DNA of 63,990 nt from Oscillospiraceae bacterium (lineage in GTDB: Bacteria; Bacillota; Clostridia; Oscillospirales; Oscillospiraceae), in the NCBI GenBank assembly GCA_017429325.1, contig JAFRPC010000049.1, forward strand, positions 1-63,990, in the 5' to 3' direction. Positions 1 through 9,152 of the stretch are shown piece by piece. Below the pieces are notes generated by a model, which did no database searches, was not told the origin of the DNA, and saw nothing but the letters and a program-made list of their open reading frames with translations. The translations under genes were made by a program, and so were the position numbers. How positions within the stretch are numbered: the stretch's first letter is position 1; each line of letters opens with the position of its first letter.

Positions 1-3000
1 CAGTACCGTTGACTGTTTCTGCCACAGTCACAGTGTAGTCGATGGCCTTGAAGGTCGCGGTGACAGTGACGTTGGAGGCGGGCATGGTGAACTGATCATG
101 CTCCACCGCGATTTCGTTGTTGCCCGCGTCCTTGACAAGCAGGGCGTCCAACGCATAGCCTGCGTCCGGAGTGACGGTCAGGGTGACGGTATCCCCGAGA
201 TGCAGGTTTTCCGTTGGGTCGGCAGTCACGGTGCCGTTTTCGTAAGCCGCAACCGTTACGGTGAAGTCGATGAGCTTGAAGGTGGCGGTCACAGTGACAT
301 CGGATGCGGGCATGGTGAACTGATTGTTCGTCACATCTACAGTTTGGTTCTCGCCGTAGGTTACAGTCAGTGTGTCCAGCTCCCAGCCCTCGTCGGGCGT
401 GACGGTCAGGGTGACGGTGTCGCCCGTATGGGCTGAGGTCGGATCTGCGGTGACGGTGCCGTTGACGGTATCGGACACGGTCACGGTGTGCATGACCTCC
501 TCAAACACTGCGGTGACGGTGACCGAGGAGGCGGGCATGGTAAAGTGTCCGTTCACCAGGTCGACCTCGTTGCCCTCTGCGTCTGTGACGGTGAGCGAGG
601 CAATCTGCCAGTCGGCATCGGGTGTCACGGTGAGGTTCACGCGTTCGCCGGCCTTCGCTGCGGTCTTGTCCGCAGTGACTGTGCCGTGCTCGGTTGGCGC
701 AATCGTGACGGTATAGGGCGCGAGCTTGAAGTAGGCCAGCACCAGGACGTTCGCCGCGGGCATGGTGAAGGTGTTGTCCTCATTCAGGGGGATGGAATGG
801 TAGACAAAGTCGTAGACGTAGATCCGATCCAGGACGTAGCCCTCCGCAGGCTCCACCGTCAGGGTAATCTCGTCGCCGGCGTTGGCAACGGATTTGCTGG
901 CCGAGACGCTGCCGTTGACAGCAGGCGGCACCGTGAGGGTGTAGTCTGTGGCGGCGACCTGCACCGTGACGGTCACGTTGGAGGCCGGCATGGTGAAGCT
1001 GCCGTCTGTCACAGGGATCTCGTTTCCGTCTTCATCAGTGACGGTAACTGACGTGAGCGGATAGCCCGCGTCGGTAGTGACGGTGAGGGGAACTGTATCC
1101 CCGTAATGGGCGGTTTCGGGCACTGTGACCGTAGCGTGGGTCGGCGCATTGACGGTGATGGTGTAGTCGATTGCCTTGAAGACTGAGCTGACGGTCACGT
1201 CGGAGGCCGGCATGGTGAAGGTGTAATTTGCGCTGACGGTCACAGGATTGTTGTCTGCATCCGTGACGGTGAGGGCATCCAGGCGGTAGCACGTGTCGGG
1301 CGTGACGGTGATAACCACAGTCTGCCCGGGCCGGGCGGTCGCTTTGTCGCTGGTCACAGTGCCGTGCAGTGTGTCAAGAACTGTGACGGTGTAAATCCGG
1401 GTGAAGGTGGCAGTGACGGTGACGTTGGAGGCGGGCATGATGAACGTATAGGTTCCGTTTTCTTCGACTGCCAGCTCTACAACGCGATTCTCCGCATCCG
1501 CCACGGACAGGCTTTCCAGCGCATAGCCCTCGTCGGGGGTCACAGTCAGGGTGACTGTGTCGCCCGAGGCAGCTTTCTGCACGTCAGCTGCGACTGTGCC
1601 GTTTATAATACCGCCGTCCACAGTCACGCTGAACAAGGGGTTCAGAATGGGAATCAGCTTGCAGGCATTCTGAATGTTGGATGTGGTGGCAAGAATCTCC
1701 TCGCCATCAATTAAGAAGAACTTGCCCTGCACAAAGGTCAGATTGTCGGCGCTGACGTTACGGCTGGACTGGATAAAGTCTGTCTCTTCGGTCCAGCCGA
1801 AGGTGATGACGTCGCCCACAAGGCCGTTGTTTTTTCCATTCTTGGAATTGACGCCCGGGCCGATGCCGTAGCCGTTCGGGGAGCTGGCGGTAATCTGACC
1901 GCCGGTGATCGTGATGGCGGTCACGTTTCCGGCGCCGGCAGCATATATCTCCGTACCGCCGCCGCCGATGCCGGCGCCGTACCCGTTGCCGACAGCGGAG
2001 ACCTCGCCGCCGGTGATCATGATCGTATCCAGACTGCCGTAGTGTCCGCCCCAATCGGGATTGCTGCCGCCACCGATGCCGGCTGCGTTTGTTCCGCCTG
2101 TGGCAGAAACCTTGCCGTTGTTGATGGTTATGCTGCCAGCGGAACTGTGCAGACCGCCGCCGATGCCCGCGCCGTAGCTGCCTCCGGTTGCGGTAATCTC
2201 ACCGCCGTTGATCACGATGATACCGACGCCAAGCTGATTGCTGCCGATGGCAGCATTGTTGTAGTTCGCCCTCGCGGTCAGCTTGCCGCGGCAGTCGCTG
2301 TGGGACTGCGCCCAGATGGTCAGGCTGTTGTTGCCGCCGACGGCAATGCCTTTTGTGGCGTTTAGCGTTGCGCCGTCGCAAAGGATCAGGTTGACGCTGC
2401 CGCTGACGGTCAGACGGTTGTTATTTGTAATGTTGCCGAAAACGACCCACCAGCCATCGGTCAGCTCCGTCGTGCTTGCGTTGAGGGACGCAACGTCAGA
2501 AACAGGCGTCATGGGGTTGCCCTGGGCGTCCACATAGGGAACCGACGTGCCGAACGTTGCCGTAACCGTGACGGCGGAGGCAGGCATGGTGAATTGATTG
2601 CCCGATACTTCAATTGGGTGATTGTTTGCGTCAATCACTGTAACCGATTGCGGCACATAGCCCTCTGCCGGGATGAACGTCAGCGTGACGGTTTCGCCAA
2701 CCGTTGCTGTCGATTTGTCCGCTGTGACGGTACCGTTCTCGGTATCTGCAATCGTAATATCGTAATTGATGGCGTTAAAGCTCGCCGTAACGGTGACGTT
2801 CGCCGCAGGCATGGTGAACCGGTCGTTCTCAACCGGGACGGTCTGATCTTCCCCGCAGGTCACGGTCCAGCAGTTGAAGCTGTACCCCTCATAAGGAGTC
2901 GCGGTCAGCGTGACGGTGTCACCGAGGTGCGCTGTTGTCCGATCTGCTACGACCGTGCCGCCTACGGGCGCAAGCACGGTGACAGTATAGTCAATGGGCG

Positions 3001-6000
3001 CAAAGACTGCCGTGACCGTGACGTCAGACTGCGGCATGGTGAAGCGGTTCTCCGTCACTGGCAGCACGCTGCCGTCAGCGTCGATTACAGAAAGACTCTG
3101 CAGCTCGTAGCCCTCGTCGGGTGTGACGGTCAGGGTAATGACGTCGCCGACGTTGGCGGCCACCGGCATCGAGGTGATGCTGCCGTGCTCCGCGGGCGCT
3201 ATCGTGACGGTATAGGGTGCGAGCCTGAAGCAGACCAGCACCACGACGTTGGCGGCGGGCATAGTGAAGCTGTTTTCCGAGAGGGTGATCTCGCTGCCGT
3301 CTTCGTCCAGAACGGTGATCGACTCCACCACGCAGCCTGTGTCGGGGGTGACGGTCAGGGTGACGGTGTCGCCATAGTGAGCGGTCTGGGGCCAGGCCGT
3401 GACGCTGCCGTGCTCGGTTTCGGAAACCGTCACGGTATAGTCGTTGGGAGTGTAGATTGCGCTGAACGTCACGTCGGCGGCGGGCATGGTGAATTGGTTC
3501 TCCGTCACGGGGATCTGGTTGCCCGTGCTGTCGATGACGGCGAAGCCGGTCACGGTGTAGCCCACAGCGTCCGGGGCGGTGAGGCTCACAACATCGCCGT
3601 AATAGGCCGTTTGCTTGTCGGCGGTGGGCGTGCCATGTGCAGACTCCACCGGGGTGATGGTATAGACGCCGCGTTCAAAGACGGCGGAAAGGGTCACGTC
3701 GCTGGCCGGCATGGTGAAGCGCCAGCCGTCGTCTTCCTCCGTCACCGGGATCGTTACGCCGTTTTCATCCTCTGCCCGGAGCTCGGAAAGCACATAGCCG
3801 ATCTCTGGCTGCACCAGCAGAAGGACGCTCTCGCCCGCGTGGTAGATCGATTGCACGGGCTCCACAGTGCCGTGGTCCCCGACATAGCCTGCCACCTGAT
3901 AGTCGATGGCGTCGTAGTGGGCAACGACATAGGCCTCGCCGTCGGGCATGGTGAAGCTGCCGTCGGTTCCGACGGGGATTTCGTTGCCCGCCGCGTCGGT
4001 CACGGTAAAGTGGTTAAAGGAATAACCGGCGTCGGCCACAACGGTCAGGGTCACGGTGTCGCCCGGGTTTGCTCTGGCGGGGGTGGCGGTGACGGTGCCG
4101 TGGGCGCTTTCGATGCGCACGCCGAAATCAGAGCGGTGTTCCAGCTTGACGGTTTTGGGATTCGTGACGTTTCCGTCGGAATCGTAAATCCGGCTGCCGT
4201 CGTGGGAACCGCCTTCCGGGGTCGTGACGCCCAAATCGTCGCTGATGTACAGGCTGCCGTAAGCAAGTGCGGCATTGTTGTAGTCTATGACTTCAACGCT
4301 GTCGATCCCCTTTTCAAACCGCAGCTCGCCGTTATCGGCTCGGAAGGTGCTCGCCAAATAGTTGGTCGCTTTGACCGTTCCGTCGGCAACGGTGATATTT
4401 TTGCACCAGACGGCTTCAAACCAGGTTATAATTTCAAACTCGCCCTTCAGAATGACGGTGCCATTCGGCACATAGATGCCGCGCGGACGAGTCGAGCTGT
4501 CGTGGGTGTCGATCTTCGCGCTGTTTTCGCCCTGGATAATCAGCTCCGGCAGCTCTGAGTAGATGGTATTGGGGTGGTTCGCTGTGGCGTGACCCGCCGT
4601 CCAGGTGCAGGTTCCCCGCAGCGTCAGGGTATGGGTCTTATGGTCGTAGCTTGCCGTGCCGTCGCCAAGGACGTCGTCAAAGTTTCGGTTGCTGACCTGG
4701 GTGTCGCCCAGCCACAGAGGATAGAGGACCTCGCCCTGGTCAAAGGTGACGGTGACGGTCACGTCGGATAAGGGCATCACGAAGGCGTCCTCCGTCACCG
4801 GAATGCGGTTGCCGTCCGCATCCGTTACCATAACGACACCGGGCATGTATCCGGGATCCGCCAGATACTCCAGACTGACGGTCTGGCCAGCTATTGCGGT
4901 GGTCGCAGAGGGGATCACGGTTCCGTGCTCGGTATCCGCCACAATGACGTTGTAGAGGATCGGCGCACAGCTTGCATATACCGTAACGTTTTCCATCGGC
5001 ATGGTGAGGCGGTAGGTCTCGCCCTCTTTCGTGAAGGGGACCCGGTCGTCCGTTTCGGTTCGGACCTCCACCGCGCCAAGGGTGTAGCCCGCCTCGGGGG
5101 TCAGGGTGAAGCTGACCTCAGTGCCGAGGGTGAGGTTGTTGGCCTGGGGGCTGACGGAGATGGCCGCGTGGCTGGCGGGGTCCACCGTAACAGACAGAGG
5201 CTTGTTCCCGATGACCACACGGTTCACCACACTGCCGCTGGCATTCACCACGTTGACCCCGTTGCAGTAGCCGCCCGCGGGGGTCGTGATGGCAAGCTCC
5301 GAGCCGCACACGACGCTGCCCGCCGCGACTGCCTTGCCGTTGTGGTCATACCACACGCCATTATAGGATTGCCACTGGCCAGGGGCTGACGTCAGCCGCG
5401 CGCCGTTGCTTACCGAAAGCGTACCGCCGTTGCGGCAGTTGACGTTGGTATAATTCCCACCGATTCCGACGACCCTCACATTGCCGCCGGCAATATGGAT
5501 GTTGTCCGCCAGAAGCGCATTTGATCTCGAGTATACGGTAATGTCGCCATTGACGGTCAGGCTGCCGTTTTCTACCCAGATCCCGTAGCCGACGTTCACA
5601 CCCGTCTGATCACTGCGGAGGGTGCCGTTGCATACGACGGTCAGGTCGATCCCGCTGGCCTTGATCAGGGTGTTGCTTTGAGCCAAAGTATTGTTAAAGC
5701 TGATCGAACCGGGATTGTCCGCATACAGCGTCTGGGTGTCGGGGTCATAGCGCCACTGACCGTTCTTGAAAATGTCGCCCATGTTGCGGTTGGTCACCTG
5801 CGTGTTACCGATCCAGACGGGATAGCTGACCGGCGTGTCCACCTCCCGCTCACAGAGGATCGAGATCGTGATGTGATCGTCGGTCACCTCTCTCATCTTG
5901 AACGTGCGCATATTGTACCTTGAGCCGCCGTTAACGCCTCCGGCAATCTCTGCCGAGCCGCCGCTGATCCGGTAGAGATTGTCATAGGAGCAGGTATAGC

Positions 6001-8782
6001 CCTCCGGCGTTCGGACGTACACTTTGATATACCCGGATTGCGGCATGATGATGTAATTCTCGGTTATTTCATGAGTTTCATCATCATTCAGCCAGTAGAA
6101 GGGTTCGTCTGTCGGTCCATAGTAGCCGTAGGTTTCAAACACCAAGGGATATTTGATCTTGTCAAAGTACGCCTCCACTTTGGCGCCGCCCTTCGGCATC
6201 CGGAAGGTATAGGTGCTCTCATCCACCACGGTCACGGATACCACGGTGCCGTCGCTGGCTCCGGTCACGAGGAAGCCGCTCAGCTTGCTGTAGCGGTTCG
6301 GCACTGCGCTGATGGTCACCGTGTCATAGATCTTTGCCGAGCTGACGTCCGAGGTAAGGGTGCCGTCCCCGAACGTCGCGAGAGTGACATCGTATTCGCC
6401 GTCGTTTGCAATCTCGTTCAGATTCGCGTACACGTTCCATGCCGGCATGATGAAGCGGAACTGCCCATTCCCCAGCGCCTCAAAGGGAACGCTGCCGGAA
6501 TCGTAGGTGAGCCGCAGGCTGTCGATCCAGCTGTCTGCCGACGTACCGGGCGTGTAGGTGAGGGTCACGCTGGTGCCGGGGGCGATGCTGCCGGAGGGCT
6601 CCACCGTGACGGTGCCGTTATTGCCGTTGTTGATTCTGGTCTGCACCGTATAGCTTCCGCTTGTCGGCATGACGATCACGGTGTGCACGTTCTCCGCGTT
6701 GAAGCTGGCGTCACAGAAATGCTTGCCGTTCCTGCCGCCCTGATACGGCTCATAAAGGAAAACACCGTTCATGCTCAGGCGGCTGAATTCCGCCGGATAG
6801 CCATGGCTGGATGCAAGCTTCACCGTCCGGATGCCGCTGCCGAAGCTCAAGCCGGTTTCACCCGTGACCCTCACGCCGATGGCATCCTGCTGCCCCACAA
6901 AGATATCGACTGCGCCGCCCTCAAAGGAGACGTTGGACGCCACGATGCCGCCTTTTTGAGTATTTGTTTTGATTTCCGTATTGCTGCCCTGAATGGTAAT
7001 GGTGCTGGTCGGCGCGAAAATGGCGTAATCCGCCTCCGCAGAGCCGGTCTGCGCAAGCGTGGCGGTGCCGGTGATCTTCAAATCAATCCCGTCTGCCTCG
7101 ATCAGCGCATCGTTTCCACTCGTCTGGGCAAGGCCGACCAGATCGTTCAGCGTCAGGGTTCTGCTGGGGTAATCAAAGCTGGCTTTGCCGTCGCCGAAGA
7201 TGTCCGCGGCGTTGGTGCTTGTGACGCGTACGCCGCCCACGATAAGCGGATAGCCCTCTGCAAAGGTCGCCGTGACCGTCACCGCCGAGGCGGGCATGGT
7301 GAATTTCCAAGCCTCGAGGAACTCAATGAGCTCAATCTCGTTGCCCGTGCTGTCCTTGACCGTGATGGTTTCCAGATGCCAGCCCGCATTCTCGGAGATG
7401 TACAGATTGACCGAGGCCCCCGGCACAGCGCTGTTATAAGAGGCGCTGACCGAGCCATGCTGGGCGGACGTCACCTGTATGGCATAGGACTTTTGCCGGA
7501 ACGTGGCCGAGACAGTCACATCCTCGGCGGGCATTTTAAAGGACCAGTCGCTCCCCGCGCCTGTCAGCTCGACGGTTTGGCCCCCGGCGGTTTGCACCTG
7601 TACGGAGGTAAACTCATAGCCCTCCTCCGGGGTGACGGTCAGCTCAACCGTTTCTCCCTCCGGCTGCCGCAGCAGCGCAGTCGTCACGCTGCCGCCCGTG
7701 ATGTCTTCCGAGATCAACACATCATAGAATGGCCAGTCAGAGAAGTTCGCATAGACCGAAACGTCCTCGTCTGGCATGGTAAAGGTATAGGTGCCGTTGC
7801 TACATGTGACTGGCGATACCGGGCCGGTCTCCCCATCAATACTGATGTCGTTGAGGTACATCCCCTCGTCGGGCACCGCCCACACGGAGACGGGCTGGCC
7901 GGGATAGACTTTGCCCGCCGGCTGGTCGCTGACCAGCGTTCCGCCCCAGTCCGCGCTCAGCAGCAGGATCTTTGCCTCCTTAGGCGCAACGCTGACGCTG
8001 GCCGCGGGGTTGCCGCCGTCGTTCACGGTGCGGCCGTCGGCACTGAGGGTGTACGACGCCGGGGCGGTCACCTGAACATTGTCGCTCAGCCAGATGCCCT
8101 GGAAGGCGTAGATGGCCGGAGCACCCTGGGCGCCGCTGGCCGTCAGGGTGACGTTGCTTCGGCTGTAGCGCAAGTCGATGGGCGAGCCGATCTCCAGCAC
8201 GCCGAGGAAGGCGTAGATGCCCGCCCCCGGCACCGGGTCCGAGGTCTCGTTGGCATAGCCGAAGCTGGTGGCCGTGAGTGTGCCCTGCCGCAGATGCAGT
8301 TCTCCGGCCCGGATGCCGTAGTAGTAACCGTTGGCATTCAGGCCCGTCTTGTTTTCGTCGTCGTCCAGATACAGGCTGCTCGCGTAGACGCCGGTATCCT
8401 TGCCGGTGGTGGTCAGCGAGCCGGAGCCCCGGACCCGCAGCGAGCCGGTGACGCGGACGCCGTAGTCCGACTGGTTGAGGATGGTCCTGCCGCTCAGCTC
8501 CAGGATCAGGTCCCCGGTGGCTTCGATGGCGGATTCGCCATTATAGGTGCGCGTGCCGAGGCTGTCGAGATACAGCGTGTTCGCGGCGGGATCATAGCGC
8601 ACGGTGCCGTCCTCCAGCACGTCGCCTTTGTTTTCCTCTGTGACCTGTGTGCCCAGAACCCAGACGTCGTAGCTGACAGGGTCGGTCTCCTCTGCCCTTG
8701 CGCCAAGTGTCAGGCCGGAGAGACAACCCAGGAGCATCAGCAGCGTTAGGCAGAGGCTCGCCAGGCGTTTGAATTGTTTCAT
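1..8782 (-). CDS. Giant secreted repeat protein with divergent InlB-type repeats (3' end beyond window)
   Basis: The minus-strand frame is open from ATG 8782 to the left edge (about 2927 codons, no stop), so the gene is partial. AGGAGG lies at 8789-8794. The N-terminus is a Sec signal peptide (MKQFKRLASLCLTLLML..., cleavage probably after ALGARA-type small residues). Four beta-helix-like modules each open with a YDVWVLGTQVT-like motif, near residues 33, 511, 987 and 1352. Between and after them are about 23 copies of a roughly 70-residue repeat ending in FTMPASDVTVTATF-like motifs, the hallmark of the divergent InlB B-repeat family. A Gly-rich AGIGGG beta-helix segment lies near residues 2160-2300. 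Very high Thr/Val content and the signal peptide point to a cell-surface or extracellular adhesin-like fibre; the ligand is unknown. Any wall anchor would lie outside the window. It is the last gene seen in the leader-peptide operon. Long plus-strand ORFs over this region are antisense shadows. Confidence 0.88.
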   Translation of the reverse strand, partial: MKQFKRLASLCLTLLMLLGCLSGLTLGARAEETDPVSYDVWVLGTQVTEENKGDVLEDGTVRYDPAANTLYLDSLGTRTYNGESAIEATGDLILELSGRTILNQSDYGVRVTGSLRVRGSGSLTTTGKDTGVYASSLYLDDDENKTGLNANGYYYGIRAGELHLRQGTLTATSFGYANETSDPVPGAGIYAFLGVLEIGSPIDLRYSRSNVTLTASGAQGAPAIYAFQGIWLSDNVQVTAPASYTLSADGRTVNDGGNPAASVSVAPKEAKILLLSADWGGTLVSDQPAGKVYPGQPVSVWAVPDEGMYLNDISIDGETGPVSPVTCSNGTYTFTMPDEDVSVYANFSDWPFYDVLISEDITGGSVTTALLRQPEGETVELTVTPEEGYEFTSVQVQTAGGQTVELTGAGSDWSFKMPAEDVTVSATFRQKSYAIQVTSAQHGSVSASYNSAVPGASVNLYISENAGWHLETITVKDSTGNEIELIEFLEAWKFTMPASAVTVTATFAEGYPLIVGGVRVTSTNAADIFGDGKASFDYPSRTLTLNDLVGLAQTSGNDALIEADGIDLKITGTATLAQTGSAEADYAIFAPTSTITIQGSNTEIKTNTQKGGIVASNVSFEGGAVDIFVGQQDAIGVRVTGETGLSFGSGIRTVKLASSHGYPAEFSRLSMNGVFLYEPYQGGRNGKHFCDASFNAENVHTVIVMPTSGSYTVQTRINNGNNGTVTVEPSGSIAPGTSVTLTYTPGTSADSWIDSLRLTYDSGSVPFEALGNGQFRFIMPAWNVYANLNEIANDGEYDVTLATFGDGTLTSDVSSAKIYDTVTISAVPNRYSKLSGFLVTGASDGTVVSVTVVDESTYTFRMPKGGAKVEAYFDKIKYPLVFETYGYYGPTDEPFYWLNDDETHEITENYIIMPQSGYIKVYVRTPEGYTCSYDNLYRISGGSAEIAGGVNGGSRYNMRTFKMREVTDDHITISILCEREVDTPVSYPVWIGNTQVTNRNMGDIFKNGQWRYDPDTQTLYADNPGSISFNNTLAQSNTLIKASGIDLTVVCNGTLRSDQTGVNVGYGIWVENGSLTVNGDITVYSRSNALLADNIHIAGGNVRVVGIGGNYTNVNCRNGGTLSVSNGARLTSAPGQWQSYNGVWYDHNGKAVAAGSVVCGSELAITTPAGGYCNGVNVVNASGSVVNRVVIGNKPLSVTVDPASHAAISVSPQANNLTLGTEVSFTLTPEAGYTLGAVEVRTETDDRVPFTKEGETYRLTMPMENVTVYASCAPILYNVIVADTEHGTVIPSATTAIAGQTVSLEYLADPGYMPGVVMVTDADGNRIPVTEDAFVMPLSDVTVTVTFDQGEVLYPLWLGDTQVSNRNFDDVLGDGTASYDHKTHTLTLRGTCTWTAGHATANHPNTIYSELPELIIQGENSAKIDTHDSSTRPRGIYVPNGTVILKGEFEIITWFEAVWCKNITVADGTVKATNYLASTFRADNGELRFEKGIDSVEVIDYNNAALAYGSLYISDDLGVTTPEGGSHDGSRIYDSDGNVTNPKTVKLEHRSDFGVRIESAHGTVTATPARANPGDTVTLTVVADAGYSFNHFTVTDAAGNEIPVGTDGSFTMPDGEAYVVAHYDAIDYQVAGYVGDHGTVEPVQSIYHAGESVLLLVQPEIGYVLSELRAEDENGVTIPVTEEDDGWRFTMPASDVTLSAVFERGVYTITPVESAHGTPTADKQTAYYGDVVSLTAPDAVGYTVTGFAVIDSTGNQIPVTENQFTMPAADVTFSAIYTPNDYTVTVSETEHGSVTAWPQTAHYGDTVTLTVTPDTGCVVESITVLDEDGSEITLSENSFTMPAANVVVLVCFRLAPYTVTIAPAEHGSITSMPVAANVGDVITLTVTPDEGYELQSLSVIDADGSVLPVTENRFTMPQSDVTVTAVFAPIDYTVTVLAPVGGTVVADRTTAHLGDTVTLTATPYEGYSFNCWTVTCGEDQTVPVENDRFTMPAANVTVTASFNAINYDITIADTENGTVTADKSTATVGETVTLTFIPAEGYVPQSVTVIDANNHPIEVSGNQFTMPASAVTVTATFGTSVPYVDAQGNPMTPVSDVASLNASTTELTDGWWVVFGNITNNNRLTVSGSVNLILCDGATLNATKGIAVGGNNSLTIWAQSHSDCRGKLTARANYNNAAIGSNQLGVGIIVINGGEITATGGSYGAGIGGGLHSSAGSITINNGKVSATGGTNAAGIGGGSNPDWGGHYGSLDTIMITGGEVSAVGNGYGAGIGGGGTEIYAAGAGNVTAITITGGQITASSPNGYGIGPGVNSKNGKNNGLVGDVITFGWTEETDFIQSSRNVSADNLTFVQGKFFLIDGEEILATTSNIQNACKLIPILNPLFSVTVDGGIINGTVAADVQKAASGDTVTLTVTPDEGYALESLSVADAENRVVELAVEENGTYTFIMPASNVTVTATFTRIYTVTVLDTLHGTVTSDKATARPGQTVVITVTPDTCYRLDALTVTDADNNPVTVSANYTFTMPASDVTVSSVFKAIDYTITVNAPTHATVTVPETAHYGDTVPLTVTTDAGYPLTSVTVTDEDGNEIPVTDGSFTMPASNVTVTVQVAATDYTLTVPPAVNGSVSASKSVANAGDEITLTVEPAEGYVLDRIYVYDFVYHSIPLNEDNTFTMPAANVLVLAYFKLAPYTVTIAPTEHGTVTADKTAAKAGERVNLTVTPDADWQIASLTVTDAEGNEVDLVNGHFTMPASSVTVTAVFEEVMHTVTVSDTVNGTVTADPTSAHTGDTVTLTVTPDEGWELDTLTVTYGENQTVDVTNNQFTMPASDVTVTATFKLIDFTVTVAAYENGTVTADPTENLHLGDTVTLTVTPDAGYALDALLVKDAGNNEIAVEHDQFTMPASNVTVTATFKAIDYTVTVAETVNGT

Positions 8783-8828
8783 TGCATACCTCCTGAAAGG
8801 TTTGTTTCTTTCGATGGATTGAAGTGAC

Positions 8829-9071
8829 TCAGGGTTCTTCGGGATCGGGCTTCACGGGGTACGGATGCGGCTTGACGATGGGGACGTCGTTCCATGCGCT
8901 GCCGCCTTCGCCGCCGGCGACCTGGTCCAGCTCATCCTCGGAGAGCGCGTGCATGACCTGCAGGGCGGTGTTTGCTTCGACGAGTGCTTCGTTGGCTGCC
9001 TTGACTGCCTCTGTTGCCTTTTTCACGGCTTCTTGTGCCTTGTTTTCCAGCTCTTTTTTCGTCTTTCTCAT
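8829..9071 (-). CDS. Double-glycine leader peptide (putative exported peptide precursor)
   Basis: An 80-residue protein with AAAGGAG ahead of ATG 9071. Residues 1-42 form an Ala/Glu/Lys-rich amphipathic helix, followed by LSEDELDQVAGG (residues 43-54). This is a classic double-glycine processing motif with the hydrophobic spacing recognised by C39 peptidases. The putative released peptide (residues 55-80) is Pro-rich, has no Cys and ends DPEEP. The motif is almost the same as the LDEDMLDAVSGG of the Nif11-like peptide at 17510-17818, so both are plausible substrates of the C39 transporter at 20652. It sits between two giant surface-protein genes on the same strand. The function of the mature peptide (bacteriocin, signal or surface-protein partner) cannot be read from the sequence. 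Confidence 0.75.
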   Translation of the reverse strand: MRKTKKELENKAQEAVKKATEAVKAANEALVEANTALQVMHALSEDELDQVAGGEGGSAWNDVPIVKPHPYPVKPDPEEP

Positions 9072-9103
9072 GGTTTTTGAACTCCTTTCAAAATATGCCT
9101 GAT

Positions 9104-9130
9104 CCCGGCCTCCGATTTTCGGAGGCCGGG
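9104..9130 (-). terminator. Perfect 12-bp hairpin between giant gene and leader-peptide gene
   Basis: CCCGGCCTCCGA and TCGGAGGCCGGG form a perfect 12-bp stem with a 3-nt loop. It lies 3' of the giant gene stop (9153) and 5' of the peptide gene on the minus strand. No strong T-tract follows in the minus direction, so it may be a partial terminator or an mRNA-stabilising or processing hairpin that sets different expression of the upstream and downstream genes. Confidence 0.55.
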
Positions 9131-9152
9131 TTGTGTATGGATAGGTGATTTC

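Noticed and set aside
1-3700. Regularly spaced GTGACGGT words resembling a direct-repeat or CRISPR-like array
   Set aside because: The period is about 210 bp, copies are divergent, and they encode the VTVTATF ends of protein repeats.
98-8749. Long plus-strand ORFs (up to about 900 codons) over the left 8.7 kb
   Set aside because: They are antisense to a continuous minus-strand frame with signal peptide, ribosome binding site and recognisable repeats; their translations are His/Gly/Arg-rich and family-less.
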